Assembly (NCBI GenBank): GCA_036562565.1
Contig: DATCJY010000003.1
Coordinates: forward strand, 1-53,948
Length of the DNA stretch: 53,948 nt
Reading direction: 5' to 3'
Source: DATCJY01 sp036562565
GTDB lineage: Bacteria; Bacteroidota; Bacteroidia; Flavobacteriales_D; Sanyastnellaceae
Shown: piece after piece, positions 7,095-15,748 of the stretch
Position numbering within the stretch: position 1 is the stretch's first letter
Layout of the letters: every line of letters starts with the position of its first letter
The notes under the pieces: generated by a model
Seen by the model: the letters and a program-made list of their open reading frames with translations, nothing else
Told to the model about the DNA's origin: nothing
Databases searched by the model: none
Position numbers and translations under genes: made by a program

Positions 7095-7927
7095 ATTATT
7101 ACGAAGTAGAATTTGAACTCAAACCACTCATGCCCGCGCGTGAGGTATTGCTCGTAGAACTTGCAGAGCGTGGATTTGAGAGCTTTGTGGAGACCGAGCA
7201 GGGCATCAAAGCCTATATTCCCGAGAAAGATTTTAGTGATATGATGCTCGTGGACCTGGCGGTGGAGGACATGGAGGATCAAGAGTTTTCATTTTGTAAG
7301 ACCTTGATTGCCGATCAAAACTGGAATGCTGAATGGGAAAAGAATTTTGACCCCATCATTGTGGATGACAAATGTTTGATTCGTGCACCGTTCCATTATG
7401 ACTTGCCATCCTATCCTTTCGAAATCATCATTGAGCCGAAGATGTCATTTGGCACCGGACACCATGCCACCACACACTTGGTGGTTTCCGCAATGTTGAA
7501 TTTTGATTTTAAGGAGAAAGTAGTGTTGGATATGGGTTGCGGTACGGGCATTCTCGCTATTCTGGCACAGATGCTCGGAGCCAAGCAAACCGATGCGATT
7601 GATATTGATGAATGGTCCTACGAGAACACCTTGGAGAATGTGGAGCGCAACGGTGTGAAGGACATTACCACCATTCTTGGAGGTGCTGAGGCCATCCCCA
7701 CAGGGAAGCAATACGATGTGATTCTGGCCAACATCAACCGAAATATCCTTGTGCGCGACATGCATTTATACAATGAGGCACTTACTGCGGGAGGATCCAT
7801 TTTCTTCAGTGGCTTCTATACCTATGACAAACCGGAAATCGACCAACGTGCGACCTCCTTTGGATGGAAACTCACAGGAGAGCAAAGTCGCAATGAATGG
7901 TGCATGCTTCATTATCAAAAAGGATAG
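7091..7927 (+). CDS. prmA: Ribosomal protein L11 methyltransferase
   Basis: A 278-residue S-adenosylmethionine-dependent methyltransferase that modifies ribosomal protein L11. An N-terminal L11-recognition domain (about residues 1-90) leads into the catalytic domain. The block MSFGTGHHATTHLV (about 118-131) is typical of PrmA; the cofactor-binding loop DMGCGTGILAILA and the substrate block ANINRNIL follow. It overlaps tpiA by four bases and is the last gene of that pair. The next 170 bases, up to the secreted-protein gene, hold no gene and no clear terminator. Confidence 0.95.
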   Translation: MNYYEVEFELKPLMPAREVLLVELAERGFESFVETEQGIKAYIPEKDFSDMMLVDLAVEDMEDQEFSFCKTLIADQNWNAEWEKNFDPIIVDDKCLIRAPFHYDLPSYPFEIIIEPKMSFGTGHHATTHLVVSAMLNFDFKEKVVLDMGCGTGILAILAQMLGAKQTDAIDIDEWSYENTLENVERNGVKDITTILGGAEAIPTGKQYDVILANINRNILVRDMHLYNEALTAGGSIFFSGFYTYDKPEIDQRATSFGWKLTGEQSRNEWCMLHYQKG

Positions 7928-8099
7928 TGACTCTGGACCTTTTCGGGAGAAAATTTGTAAAAAATACTATCTGGCATCCCACTAAATGGTGATACTGAAA
8001 GTGTGATTTATCAATGGTTTTAAAAGTCAGACGCTTTTATTTGTGGTTCGATGCGTTAAGCATTTATCATCTTATTTACCACATTAAAATCAAAGTTAA

Positions 8100-8852
8100 A
8101 TGAAGAGAACTTTACGTTTTACTTGTTTAGTACTTGCTGCCCTTGCAATGGGTATTGTAGCAAATGCACAGCGTGCAATTCCTTTGTCTATTTCGTTTAC
8201 CTCACCAACTCAAAATCAGGAAATCGAATATGAGGAGAACTACTATCTGATTTTGAAAATCAACAACCTCTCTCAGACGGAGACCCTTTTGGCAACGGAT
8301 ACTGTTTTTATTCTTCTTGAGGGTGAGCCGGATTTCCCATATGACGGAAACTTTTTTGCAATCATGGCTACTCAGAATATTGAGCCAGGAGGAGAAGGTT
8401 CATACCCCATCTTCGGTAATGGTAACTTGAACAACACAGGTTCTATTATCTCTAAGGAGTATTGCGCTGTTGTTTGCGGTGCTGCTAACTTTTGGCCAAC
8501 AGGTTCTTGGTACAATTCTGTAGCAGATCCGTTTGAGCCATCTTGCGTGAGCTTCAAGCTGATGCCTCAAGGAGGAAGCACTCCGGCTTCTGTAAACGAA
8601 TTGGATGCTGCTGCATTTAGCATCTATCCTAACCCTGCTAATGAGGTAATCAACATCAGCACTGAAAATCTACCTGCTGATGCCATCATTATTGTACACA
8701 ACGCAATGGGTCAACGTGTATTTGCACAAAAAGCAAACGACTTCAGAGCTTCAGGTTCCATCCATACTGCTGAATGGAACAGTGGTATATATATGGTGAC
8801 AATCACCGCTAACGGTGTGAGCACTACACAACGTGTAACTGTTCAACACTAA
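8100..8852 (+). CDS. Small secreted protein with T9SS type A sorting domain
   Basis: A 250-residue protein with a signal peptide (MKRTLRFTCLVLAALAMGIV up to about ANAQ24) and a C-terminal type IX secretion sorting domain of type A: SIYPNPANEVINI at about residue 176, then MGQRVF, SGIYMVTI and a final strand TQRVTVQH. Such domains direct export across the outer membrane and are removed on the way to the surface. The part between (about 25-165) looks like a beta-sandwich with few charged residues and four Cys in the second half (YCAVVCG, PSCVSF). I do not recognise its function. The gene stands alone and ends in a strong terminator. Confidence 0.85.
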   Translation: MKRTLRFTCLVLAALAMGIVANAQRAIPLSISFTSPTQNQEIEYEENYYLILKINNLSQTETLLATDTVFILLEGEPDFPYDGNFFAIMATQNIEPGGEGSYPIFGNGNLNNTGSIISKEYCAVVCGAANFWPTGSWYNSVADPFEPSCVSFKLMPQGGSTPASVNELDAAAFSIYPNPANEVINISTENLPADAIIIVHNAMGQRVFAQKANDFRASGSIHTAEWNSGIYMVTITANGVSTTQRVTVQH

Positions 8853-8890
8853 TTTATTTGGGATAATTAAATTAGGATTTTTCATGGGAG

Positions 8891-8921
8891 GAGGCCGCTG
8901 CGTAGCAGCGGCCTCTTTTTT
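8891..8921 (+). terminator. Strong rho-independent terminator
   Basis: Perfect 11-bp stem GAGGCCGCTGC / GCAGCGGCCTC with a three-base GTA loop, followed by six T. It ends the transcript of the secreted protein at 8100-8852. Confidence 0.95.
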
Positions 8922-9140
8922 GTGTAGGTGATAAGAATTTCTTAGTCATTATAGAAACATCGGCCTCAAGAGATAGAAAGTTTCCATTGGTGGAGCACAA
9001 GAGCAAAGGCATTGTATCAGATACAATACTTCCATGTGAACAATCGCTGAATGCCCAAGAAGTTGAAGGCAAGAAAAAAGCGGTAGAGGTTTTGCTGCGA
9101 GGTTGTAGGAATTGTTGGTCTGAGAAAAGGAATTTCCAGA

Positions 9141-9172
9141 AAAAGAAAAGGGCAGATATTCATCTGCCCTTT
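9141..9172 (-). terminator. Rho-independent terminator of rplS
   Basis: Perfect 11-bp stem AAAGGGCAGAT / ATCTGCCCTTT with a four-base loop. On the minus strand a T-rich run (TCTTTTTC) follows. It lies 28 bases after the rplS stop codon. Confidence 0.9.
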
Positions 9173-9200
9173 CCGGTATCAAAATCAACCGATATGTTTT

Positions 9201-9572
9201 TTACTCAGCAGTTGCTGCTGCAGTTACGCGTTTTCTCTCCTGAATACGGCTAGCTTTACCGGTAAGTTTGCGCAAGTAGAAGATACGAGCTCTGCGAACT
9301 TTACCACGTTTAATAACAGTTACTTTCTCGATGAAAGGAGAAGCTACCGGGAAAATTCTTTCTACTCCTACACCGTTGCTGATTTTGCGAACAGTGAAGG
9401 TAGCAGTGCTTCCTGAACCTCTGCGCTGAATCACGACACCTGCAAATTCTTGAAGACGTTCTTTAGAACCTTCAACGATTCTGTAGCTAACAGCAATCGT
9501 ATCACCTGCAGCGAAATCAGGCATGTCTTTAATGGTATTCAGCTTATTTTCAATTTCTTTAATGCGATTCAT
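9201..9572 (-). CDS. rplS: 50S ribosomal protein L19
   Basis: A 123-residue protein that matches L19: GDTIAVSYRIVEGSKERLQ, FAGVVIQRRG, TFTVRKISNGVGVERIFP and KVRRARIFYLRKLTGK. L19 sits at the interface of the two ribosomal subunits. The gene is followed by a strong terminator and is separated by 110 bases from the acyltransferase gene upstream; a TAATATTG element at 9617-9624 could serve as its own promoter, though the upstream TTG is only 16 bases away. The short Ala/Thr-rich tail (VTAAATAE) is not conserved but harmless. Confidence 0.98.
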   Translation of the reverse strand: MNRIKEIENKLNTIKDMPDFAAGDTIAVSYRIVEGSKERLQEFAGVVIQRRGSGSTATFTVRKISNGVGVERIFPVASPFIEKVTVIKRGKVRRARIFYLRKLTGKASRIQERKRVTAAATAE

Positions 9573-9682
9573 GATAGTAATGTATTAAAACGTCTTTCTC
9601 CCGGAATTTGGGGGCGCAATATTACGTATTAATTTCTATCCAACCTCAAAAAAGTGTAATTTTTAAACAAAATCTCTTTTTT

Positions 9683-10555
9683 TTAACGAGAGTGCTTCCA
9701 CCTGCGGTGAGTCCACAGCCACAAATGAGGATTTTGTCGGATGTCTTTCTCAAGGATTTCGTAGAGACGTTGGGTGAGGGCTCCGTGGTCAAATGAATTG
9801 GGGTCTTCCGTAACCAGCTCATAATGGACCTCATAATACCCGCGAGCGGTTTTGTACTGGTGTCCGAAAACCACAGGCAAATTGTAATCCTTGGCATATT
9901 TCTCAGCACCGAATTGTGCAGCAGTATCTCTTCCCAAAAAGTTGACCCACACGGCCTTGGAAGGATTGGAAGGAGATTGGTCAAATGCAAACACAGAGGT
10001 GAACTGCATTTTATGAATATGGTCTTTGAGGAATAGGGAGTACTTCTTGGTGGAGATCAAGTTGAGACCGTACTTGCCTCGGCTTGCCCTCATTTTACGG
10101 TCGAAGTATGGATTGCTCAATGTGGAATAGAGTGCATAGAGCGGGTGTTTGAAATCGGGAGCCGCTGCCACAGCCCAAAATTCCCAATTCGCAAAGTGCC
10201 CGCCACAAAGAATCATGCTTTTACCTTCATTATGCAGACGGTCCAGCAACTGGGTATTCACTGAGCGATAGCGCTTCACTACTTGCTTGCGCGTGATGGA
10301 AAAATTCTTGAGGCTCTCCAGCAGCAGGTCGGTGAAGTGGCGATAAAACTTTTTGCAGATAGCCTGTATTTCTTTTTCGTCTTTCTCCGGAAAGGATTTG
10401 CGCAAGTTGTCGAGCACGACCTTCTTGCGATAGGGAATCACATAATAGAACACCAAGAAAATAAAATCCGACAACCTGTAAAGCAAGAAGTGCGGTAACA
10501 GGCTGATGGGTTTCATCACCAAATAATAGAGAAGAGCGCTGAAGAAGGTGGTCAT
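9683..10555 (-). CDS. LpxL/HtrB-like lysophospholipid acyltransferase
   Basis: A 290-residue membrane-anchored acyltransferase. The N-terminus carries one or two hydrophobic segments (about residues 5-42). The catalytic HX4E motif is seen in GGHFANWE (about residues 117-124), and the C-terminal WLWTHRRWK is typical of lipid A late acyltransferases. Such enzymes transfer a second acyl chain to lipid A or to an ornithine-type or related lipid on the inner face of the cytoplasmic membrane; the exact acceptor cannot be told from sequence. Its ATG follows the stop codon of the upstream hydrolase gene without a gap (TAAATG), so the two are co-transcribed and probably translationally coupled. Confidence 0.9.
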   Translation of the reverse strand: MTTFFSALLYYLVMKPISLLPHFLLYRLSDFIFLVFYYVIPYRKKVVLDNLRKSFPEKDEKEIQAICKKFYRHFTDLLLESLKNFSITRKQVVKRYRSVNTQLLDRLHNEGKSMILCGGHFANWEFWAVAAAPDFKHPLYALYSTLSNPYFDRKMRASRGKYGLNLISTKKYSLFLKDHIHKMQFTSVFAFDQSPSNPSKAVWVNFLGRDTAAQFGAEKYAKDYNLPVVFGHQYKTARGYYEVHYELVTEDPNSFDHGALTQRLYEILEKDIRQNPHLWLWTHRRWKHSR

Positions 10556-11317
10556 TTAGATTTCAATTTTAAGTCCGTCATAGGCCAAGCGCACATGAGC
10601 CGGAAGTTTCTTTTCCTCTACTTCGTGCAAGCCGAATTGATGGCTCAAATGAGTGAGATAGGTTCTGTCAGGCTCCAGCTCTTCTATTAGTGCCAGGGCT
10701 TCTTCAAGATTAAAATGCGAGGGGTGTTTTTCCTTGCGCAGTGCGTTGAGCACGAGTACTTCGGTGCCTTTTATTTTCTGCTTCTCTTCTTCGCTGATGT
10801 AGTTGGCATCCGTGATATAGGTAAAATTGCCTACGCGGTAGCCGAAAACATCGAGGTGGAGGTGCTTCACGGCTATGGGTTGGAAATGGATTTGCTCAAT
10901 TTCGAACTCTGAATTTCCAATTACATGCACATCAATTTCCGGAACGCCCGGATAACGCTCCCCTGAGAATGCATAGTAGAACTCGCGGTGTAGAGCATGT
11001 TTTACTTGCTCTGAACAATACACTTGTGCACGCCATTTATTGAAGAAGTTAAACGCCCGAACCTCATCCAAGCCTGCGATATGGTCTTTGTGTTCGTGAG
11101 TGAATACGATGCCGTCAATACTCTTGACGCGCTCGCGCAACATTTGTTGGCGGAAGTCCGGCCCGGTATCAATGACGATGTTTTTGTTGTCCACGCTCAG
11201 CATGATGGCTGTGCGTGTGCGATTGTCTCTGGGATCAGAGGAGGTGCACACCGCACAATTGCAAGCAATCATCGGAACGCCTTGTGAAGTACCTGAGCCC
11301 AGAATTGTGACAATCAT
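10556..11317 (-). CDS. PhnP-like metallo-beta-lactamase-fold hydrolase
   Basis: A 253-residue metallo-beta-lactamase-fold protein with the HEHKDH metal motif (FTHEHKDHIAGLDE, about residues 74-87), DTGPDFR before it, and later GHxx-type ligands. The N-terminal block GTSQGVPMIACNCAVCTS has Cys19, Cys21 and Cys24; the same C-X-C-X2-C spacing with a late His (HLSHQFGLHE here) binds a structural zinc in PhnP, a cyclic phosphodiesterase. Its substrate is probably a phosphodiester such as a cyclic nucleotide or nucleotide derivative. It is the first gene of an operon with the LpxL-like acyltransferase. Confidence 0.88.
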   Translation of the reverse strand: MIVTILGSGTSQGVPMIACNCAVCTSSDPRDNRTRTAIMLSVDNKNIVIDTGPDFRQQMLRERVKSIDGIVFTHEHKDHIAGLDEVRAFNFFNKWRAQVYCSEQVKHALHREFYYAFSGERYPGVPEIDVHVIGNSEFEIEQIHFQPIAVKHLHLDVFGYRVGNFTYITDANYISEEEKQKIKGTEVLVLNALRKEKHPSHFNLEEALALIEELEPDRTYLTHLSHQFGLHEVEEKKLPAHVRLAYDGLKIEI

Positions 11318-11426
11318 AAAAACAGTATGCAGTTTTTTGGCGGTGCAAATTAGCCAAGGATTGAAACTATTGATGAAACTTACGGTTTAAAGGTTCAGAA
11401 GGAGCAATGAGCGGATGTGTTGCAGC

Positions 11427-11457
11427 TTTGATACGGCTTGTAAAATCAGTAAATTCG
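11427..11457 (+). promoter_or_regulatory. Promoter of the conserved 490-residue protein gene
   Basis: TTTG (11427-11430), 19 bases, TAAATTCG (11450-11457). This is the best match in the window to the Bacteroidota -33/-7 promoter. Transcription would start near 11462, about 27 bases before the GTG start at 11489. Confidence 0.6.
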
Positions 11458-11488
11458 CGACTTCTTCATTGAAATAACATCATAAACC

Positions 11489-12961
11489 GTGGTAGATAAA
11501 GATCGTGTCATTTTATCGGCAAGCCAAAAAGCGCTTCGCATCAATTTGAATTCTGAGATTTACGGGACTTTCGCTGAGATAGGAGCCGGTCAGGAGGTGG
11601 TGCGCCATTTCTTCCGCTCAGGAGGTGCAAGCAAGACGATTGCCAAGGCCATGAGTGCCTACGATAAAGATTTCAGTGATGCTATCTATGGCAAGGAAGA
11701 GAAGGCGCGTTATGTATGCAAGCCTCGTCTTGATAAAATGCTCGACCACGAATACCGTCTCATCGAGAGTCGTCTCAATCGCAAAGACCATCCTACTAAG
11801 ACATTCTTTGCTTTTGCGGATACGGTAGCAACTATCAACTATCAGAAGACCATACAAGGTCATGGTTGGATGGGGCTGAAGTTTCAGACCGCACCCGATA
11901 AAGAGCCCAACATTGTAACGCTCCATGTGCGGATGCACGAGATGGATGCGCTCTTACAACAAGCCACCATTGGTGTGCTCGGAGTGAATCTTTTGTATGG
12001 TTGTTATTTCTTCTATAAGAATCCGAAAGAATTGTTGTTGTCACTTTATGACAACCTCTCACGCGATAAGATTGAAATTGATACCGTGGAAATGACGGGT
12101 CCGGATTTCAATATCGACAACCGCTTGCTTTCACTTTACTTGGTGAAACACGGCATGACCGATGCGGTGATTTTCTCGCCTGATGGTAAGAACCTACAAG
12201 CCGCGGATGTGTTGTATAAGAAAAATATCCTTGCGCTTCGCGGTAGCTTCCGCCCGGTTACGAAGGTGAACATCGATATGATTATGAAGGGGCTCAAGCT
12301 CTTCGAAAAAGAATATCGCGTGGACCCTGATAATATACAAGTGCTGTTTGAAATTACACTCAACAACCTGCGCGCTGAAGGGGACATTGATGAACAAGAC
12401 TTCCTTGACAGAGCAGATATACTTTGCTCACTTGGTCAGACAGTGCTTGTTTCAAACTATTCGAAGTATTACAAACTTGTAGACTTCTTTGCCAAGCATA
12501 CCACTAAGCGGATGGGTATCATCATGGGTACCAACATGCTCATCGAACTCTTTAATGAGAAATACTACCGCCATCTCAACGGTGGTATTCTGGAGGCATT
12601 CGGGATCTTGTTCAGTCGCGATTTGAAGGTGTATGTCTATCCGTTCAAGGATTTGAAAACCGGTACTTTGCTCACATTGGAGAACTGCCCTATACATCCG
12701 CGCCTCAAGCCGCTTTATGATTACTTGGTGTACAACAAGCGTCTGGTCAACATCACCGATTACAATCCGGATGTATTGGATATTTATTCCAAAGATGTTT
12801 TGGACATGATTCAGAATGGTTGCAGTGGCTGGGAAGATATGATTCCGACTTATGTGGATACCATCATCAAGGACAATAAGCTCTTCGGTTACGATCCGAA
12901 TACACCACCCAATCCCGCATACTGCACACCACGCGGATTGAACAAGCTCACTCCTAACTAG
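11489..12961 (+). CDS. Conserved 490-residue cytosolic protein, function unknown
   Basis: A 490-residue protein without signal peptide or membrane segment, starting at a GTG (VDKDRVILSASQKALRINL). It has the ordered composition of a well-conserved enzyme. Notable blocks: YGTFAEIGAGQEVVRHFFR and SGGASKTIAKAMSAYDKDFS near the N-terminus, QGHGWMGLKFQ, GVLGVNLLYGCYFFYKNP, TGPDFNIDNRLLSLYLVKHG, and MGTNMLIELFNEKYY. From memory, close relatives in Bacteroidota databases carry conflicting labels such as TonB-dependent receptor or nucleotidyltransferase; nothing in this sequence supports a TonB receptor, as there is no barrel or signal. I assign no function. It overlaps the convergent ABC transporter gene by four bases (CTAG). 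Confidence 0.8.
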   Translation: MVDKDRVILSASQKALRINLNSEIYGTFAEIGAGQEVVRHFFRSGGASKTIAKAMSAYDKDFSDAIYGKEEKARYVCKPRLDKMLDHEYRLIESRLNRKDHPTKTFFAFADTVATINYQKTIQGHGWMGLKFQTAPDKEPNIVTLHVRMHEMDALLQQATIGVLGVNLLYGCYFFYKNPKELLLSLYDNLSRDKIEIDTVEMTGPDFNIDNRLLSLYLVKHGMTDAVIFSPDGKNLQAADVLYKKNILALRGSFRPVTKVNIDMIMKGLKLFEKEYRVDPDNIQVLFEITLNNLRAEGDIDEQDFLDRADILCSLGQTVLVSNYSKYYKLVDFFAKHTTKRMGIIMGTNMLIELFNEKYYRHLNGGILEAFGILFSRDLKVYVYPFKDLKTGTLLTLENCPIHPRLKPLYDYLVYNKRLVNITDYNPDVLDIYSKDVLDMIQNGCSGWEDMIPTYVDTIIKDNKLFGYDPNTPPNPAYCTPRGLNKLTPN

Positions 12962-14760
12962 AGCGTTCCATCGTATTCCTCATCATCCAAGGTCTTCATG
13001 ATTTTGCCAATGTTTAGGCTATTGGCCATCGCCATGAAGATTTCATGATAAGTTCCTTGCTTGTCATAGAGCTCTTCGTGTGTGCCGCTTTCCATCACAC
13101 GCCCTTTCTCAAGTACGATGATGTTTTGAGCATCAATGATTTGAGAGATGCTATGTGAGATGATGACGACTGTTCTGTCTTTTTTAATCGCATCCAAACT
13201 GTTCTTGATTTGCTCTGTAGCAATGGCGTCCAAGCTGGCTGTAGGCTCATCTAGGAAGATGATGGGAGGATTCTTGAGGAACATGCGCGCAATCGCGATG
13301 CGTTGTTGTTGTCCACCGGAAAGCAAACTTGCATCCGATTCATAACCCATTGGCAAGTCCATGATTTGGTCATGGATGTATGCGCTCTTTGCTGCTTGTA
13401 TCACCTCTTCTTGTGATGCGGAAGGGCGACCATAGCGGATGTTTTCGGCTATGCTTCCTTTGAAAATATGGTTCTTCTGCAATACGAGCCCAATTTTCTT
13501 GCGCAACTCAAAGGTGTTATAGTCTTCAATGTTTTTGCCATCCAGAGTGATAATTCCGCTGTTAGGTTCGTATAGTTTATCGAGCAAATTGATAATTGTG
13601 CTTTTGCCCGCGCCACTGAGGCCTACAACCGCAGTGGTTTGGTTGGCGGGTATTTCAAAGCTCACATTGTGCAGGGCTTTGGTACCGTTGGGATAAGTGA
13701 ACTCAACATTCTTCAGCACGAAGTGACCTTGCACCTGTTGCGGGATGTAATCACCTGAGCGTTCTTTTTCTTTATCTGATTCGAGTATGTCAAAGAAACC
13801 TTCAGAGTAAATCAACGCATCATTGATTTCATCATAGATGCGGTGCAATTGGCGAATAGGGCCGGATACATTCATGAAGAGCATGATGTGAAACATGATT
13901 GCACCGATGCTCATATCGCCATTGAGTACGAAGTAAGCGGTAAGAATGATGATGATTACCACACCGATTTGCTCCACAAAACTCTTGATGCTATCGAAGA
14001 TGAAACTGGTCTTGCGCGTGCGCATTTGGTTGTCGGTCATGTCGTGCTGAATTTGCTTGTGGCGATCAGCTTCCAGTGGTTCTCTTACAAATGACTTGAT
14101 GACAGTGATAGAGTTGATAAGCCCAATAATTGCGTTGCTTTTGGTCTCCCGGAATGTGCGCATCCTGCGTCTAAAACCGCTGAGTTTATCGGCTTGCAGT
14201 TTGCTGACATAGAAGTAAACAGGAACAATACACAAGCTCACCAAGCCCACATAAAAGTTTGCACTGAACATGAGGATGAGTGCCACAATCGCATTGGCAA
14301 ATAAGGGTAGAATATCAATGAAGAAATTTTGTACGAGCCGTGTGAGGCTGCTGATACCAAGGTCGATGCGTGTTTGCAGCTTACCGCTTTCATTGTCCGG
14401 TGCGGTGTAGAATGCCATGCGATAAGCAAGTACTTTTTCTACAATGCTTTGCGATAAATCCCGAGACACATAGATGCGCAATTTTTCGCCATAGAATTTT
14501 TGACCGAACTGAACGAGCGAATGGATAAGCTCTTTGGACAACAAGATGATGGTAATAAAGGTGAGCAGATGAAAACCATCTTTGAGTGGGCGCTTCTCCA
14601 CCATGAGTTCGCTGATGGAGTCAACAGTGTATTTCAGTATAAGCGCATTGATCTGTGCGGCAAATGAGCCGACAGCCGTAAGCAGCAAAGTGGCAATCAC
14701 CAATTTGCGATAAGGTCTTACAAAGGCTTTGAGTTTGTTATAAAGGGTCGGGATAGTCAA
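12958..14760 (-). CDS. ABC exporter (MsbA/MDR-like half-transporter)
   Basis: A 600-residue fusion of a six-helix membrane domain (about residues 1-320) and an ATP-binding domain (about 340-580), the build of homodimeric exporters. In the second domain: Walker A GLSGAGKST, Q-loop LVLQKN, signature LLSGGQQQR, Walker B PIIFLDEPTASLD and the H-loop ISHS. Members move lipids such as lipid A, peptides or drugs; the substrate here is open. The start is a TTG at 14760, since the codon before it is a stop and no ATG lies before the first helix. A short hairpin at 14764-14784 lies directly in front. The upstream gene on the same strand is an MBL-fold hydrolase. Confidence 0.92.
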   Translation of the reverse strand: MTIPTLYNKLKAFVRPYRKLVIATLLLTAVGSFAAQINALILKYTVDSISELMVEKRPLKDGFHLLTFITIILLSKELIHSLVQFGQKFYGEKLRIYVSRDLSQSIVEKVLAYRMAFYTAPDNESGKLQTRIDLGISSLTRLVQNFFIDILPLFANAIVALILMFSANFYVGLVSLCIVPVYFYVSKLQADKLSGFRRRMRTFRETKSNAIIGLINSITVIKSFVREPLEADRHKQIQHDMTDNQMRTRKTSFIFDSIKSFVEQIGVVIIIILTAYFVLNGDMSIGAIMFHIMLFMNVSGPIRQLHRIYDEINDALIYSEGFFDILESDKEKERSGDYIPQQVQGHFVLKNVEFTYPNGTKALHNVSFEIPANQTTAVVGLSGAGKSTIINLLDKLYEPNSGIITLDGKNIEDYNTFELRKKIGLVLQKNHIFKGSIAENIRYGRPSASQEEVIQAAKSAYIHDQIMDLPMGYESDASLLSGGQQQRIAIARMFLKNPPIIFLDEPTASLDAIATEQIKNSLDAIKKDRTVVIISHSISQIIDAQNIIVLEKGRVMESGTHEELYDKQGTYHEIFMAMANSLNIGKIMKTLDDEEYDGTL

Positions 14761-14763
14761 TTA

Positions 14764-14784
14764 CACTTCAGTTTTTTTGAAGTG
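14764..14784 (-). promoter_or_regulatory. Hairpin in front of the ABC exporter start codon
   Basis: A perfect 7-bp inverted repeat CACTTCA / TGAAGTG with a seven-base A-rich loop on the minus strand, ending four bases before the TTG start of the exporter and 13 bases after the stop of the MBL-fold gene. No T-run follows, so it is unlikely to end transcription; it may affect translation of the exporter. Confidence 0.35.
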
Positions 14785-14797
14785 CAATGTAAGGAGA

Positions 14798-15649
14798 TCA
14801 GATGTCTGACAGGCGGAAGGTTTCTGCCAATCGGACGCCTTTTTCAGTGTGTTGCACGGTGCAACATTCGTTCACGCTATCGTGTTCAAGCATCAGTATG
14901 TAACCATTGTCAGCTGCGGCATTCAGGAACTTGGCTTTTTCTTCCAATGTAATAAGTGGGCGTGTATCATAACCCATCACATAAGGCAATGGAATATGTC
15001 CTGTGCTCGGAAGCAAGTCCGCCATGTAGCAAATGGTTTTGCCTTTGTAGTGGATATGAGGCACCATCATGCTATCGGTGTGTCCATCCACGAAGGTGAT
15101 GCCGAAACCGAGTTCAGATGTTTCGCTGAAATCACCGTTGCGCGCAATGAATTTCAACTGGCCGCTCTCTTCAATAGGCAAGATGTTTTCCGATAAGAAA
15201 CTTGCTTTCTCGCGGGCATTAGGCTTTGTAGCCCATTCCCAGTGGCGTTCGTTGCTCCAGAATGTTGCATTCTTGAAAGCCGGACGAAAGCCGTCTTTTG
15301 AAGAATTGTATTCAATGGCTCCACCACAATGATCGAAGTGCAGGTGTGTGAGAAATACATCGGTAATGTCATCTCGGTGAAAGCCAAGCTGCTTCAGAGA
15401 GTTGTCCAATGTATCCTCGCCATGCAGGTGATAATGTGAAAAGAACTTTTCACTTTGTTTGTTGCCAATGCCGGTATCAATAAGTGTGAGACGATTGCCG
15501 TCTTCAATCAATAGCAAACGCATCGCCCAAGTGCAGAGGTTGTTTTCATCTGCAGGATTTGTCTTTTGCCAGATGGATTTTGGTACAACACCAAACATGG
15601 CTCCACCATCCAACTTGAATAAACCGGTATTGATAACATGCAATTTCAT
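14798..15649 (-). CDS. Metallo-beta-lactamase-fold hydrolase (lactonase-like)
   Basis: A 283-residue metallo-beta-lactamase-fold protein with the metal motif HLHFDHCGG (about residues 104-112) after LTLIDTGIGN, then GHTDSMMVPH as the next His ligand, CYMADLLPS with the bridging Asp, and LEHDS with the last His. The order is like that of N-acyl homoserine lactonases and related hydrolases, but the substrate cannot be told. No signal peptide is seen from the ATG at 15649 (MKLHVINTGLFKL). The frame stays open for 72 bases upstream through an ATTGAAA-type simple repeat, which is non-coding in my view. It probably shares a transcript with the ABC exporter 37 bases downstream. Confidence 0.88.
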   Translation of the reverse strand: MKLHVINTGLFKLDGGAMFGVVPKSIWQKTNPADENNLCTWAMRLLLIEDGNRLTLIDTGIGNKQSEKFFSHYHLHGEDTLDNSLKQLGFHRDDITDVFLTHLHFDHCGGAIEYNSSKDGFRPAFKNATFWSNERHWEWATKPNAREKASFLSENILPIEESGQLKFIARNGDFSETSELGFGITFVDGHTDSMMVPHIHYKGKTICYMADLLPSTGHIPLPYVMGYDTRPLITLEEKAKFLNAAADNGYILMLEHDSVNECCTVQHTEKGVRLAETFRLSDI

Positions 15650-15660
15650 GCCGCGCAAGC

Positions 15661-15699
15661 TAATTGAAAATTGAAAATTGAAGAATGAAAATTGAAAGA
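15661..15699. repeat. Simple repeat of ATTGAAA units
   Basis: Four AATTGAAA-like units in tandem (one unit altered to AAGAATGAAA) directly upstream of the MBL-fold gene. Short A/T-rich repeats of this kind are common between genes in Bacteroidota and may vary in copy number. Confidence 0.6.
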
Positions 15700-15748
15700 A
15701 TAACACACTTGAATTTTTCAAACTTCAATAATGGAGTCACACCAATCT

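Larger units (their letters stand above)
8853..9200. other. Gene-free space between two convergent terminators
   Basis: This 348-base interval holds the terminator of the secreted-protein gene (8891-8921, plus strand) and that of rplS (9141-9172, minus strand). Between them (8922-9140) I find no coding frame with good start and no repeat. Confidence 0.7.
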
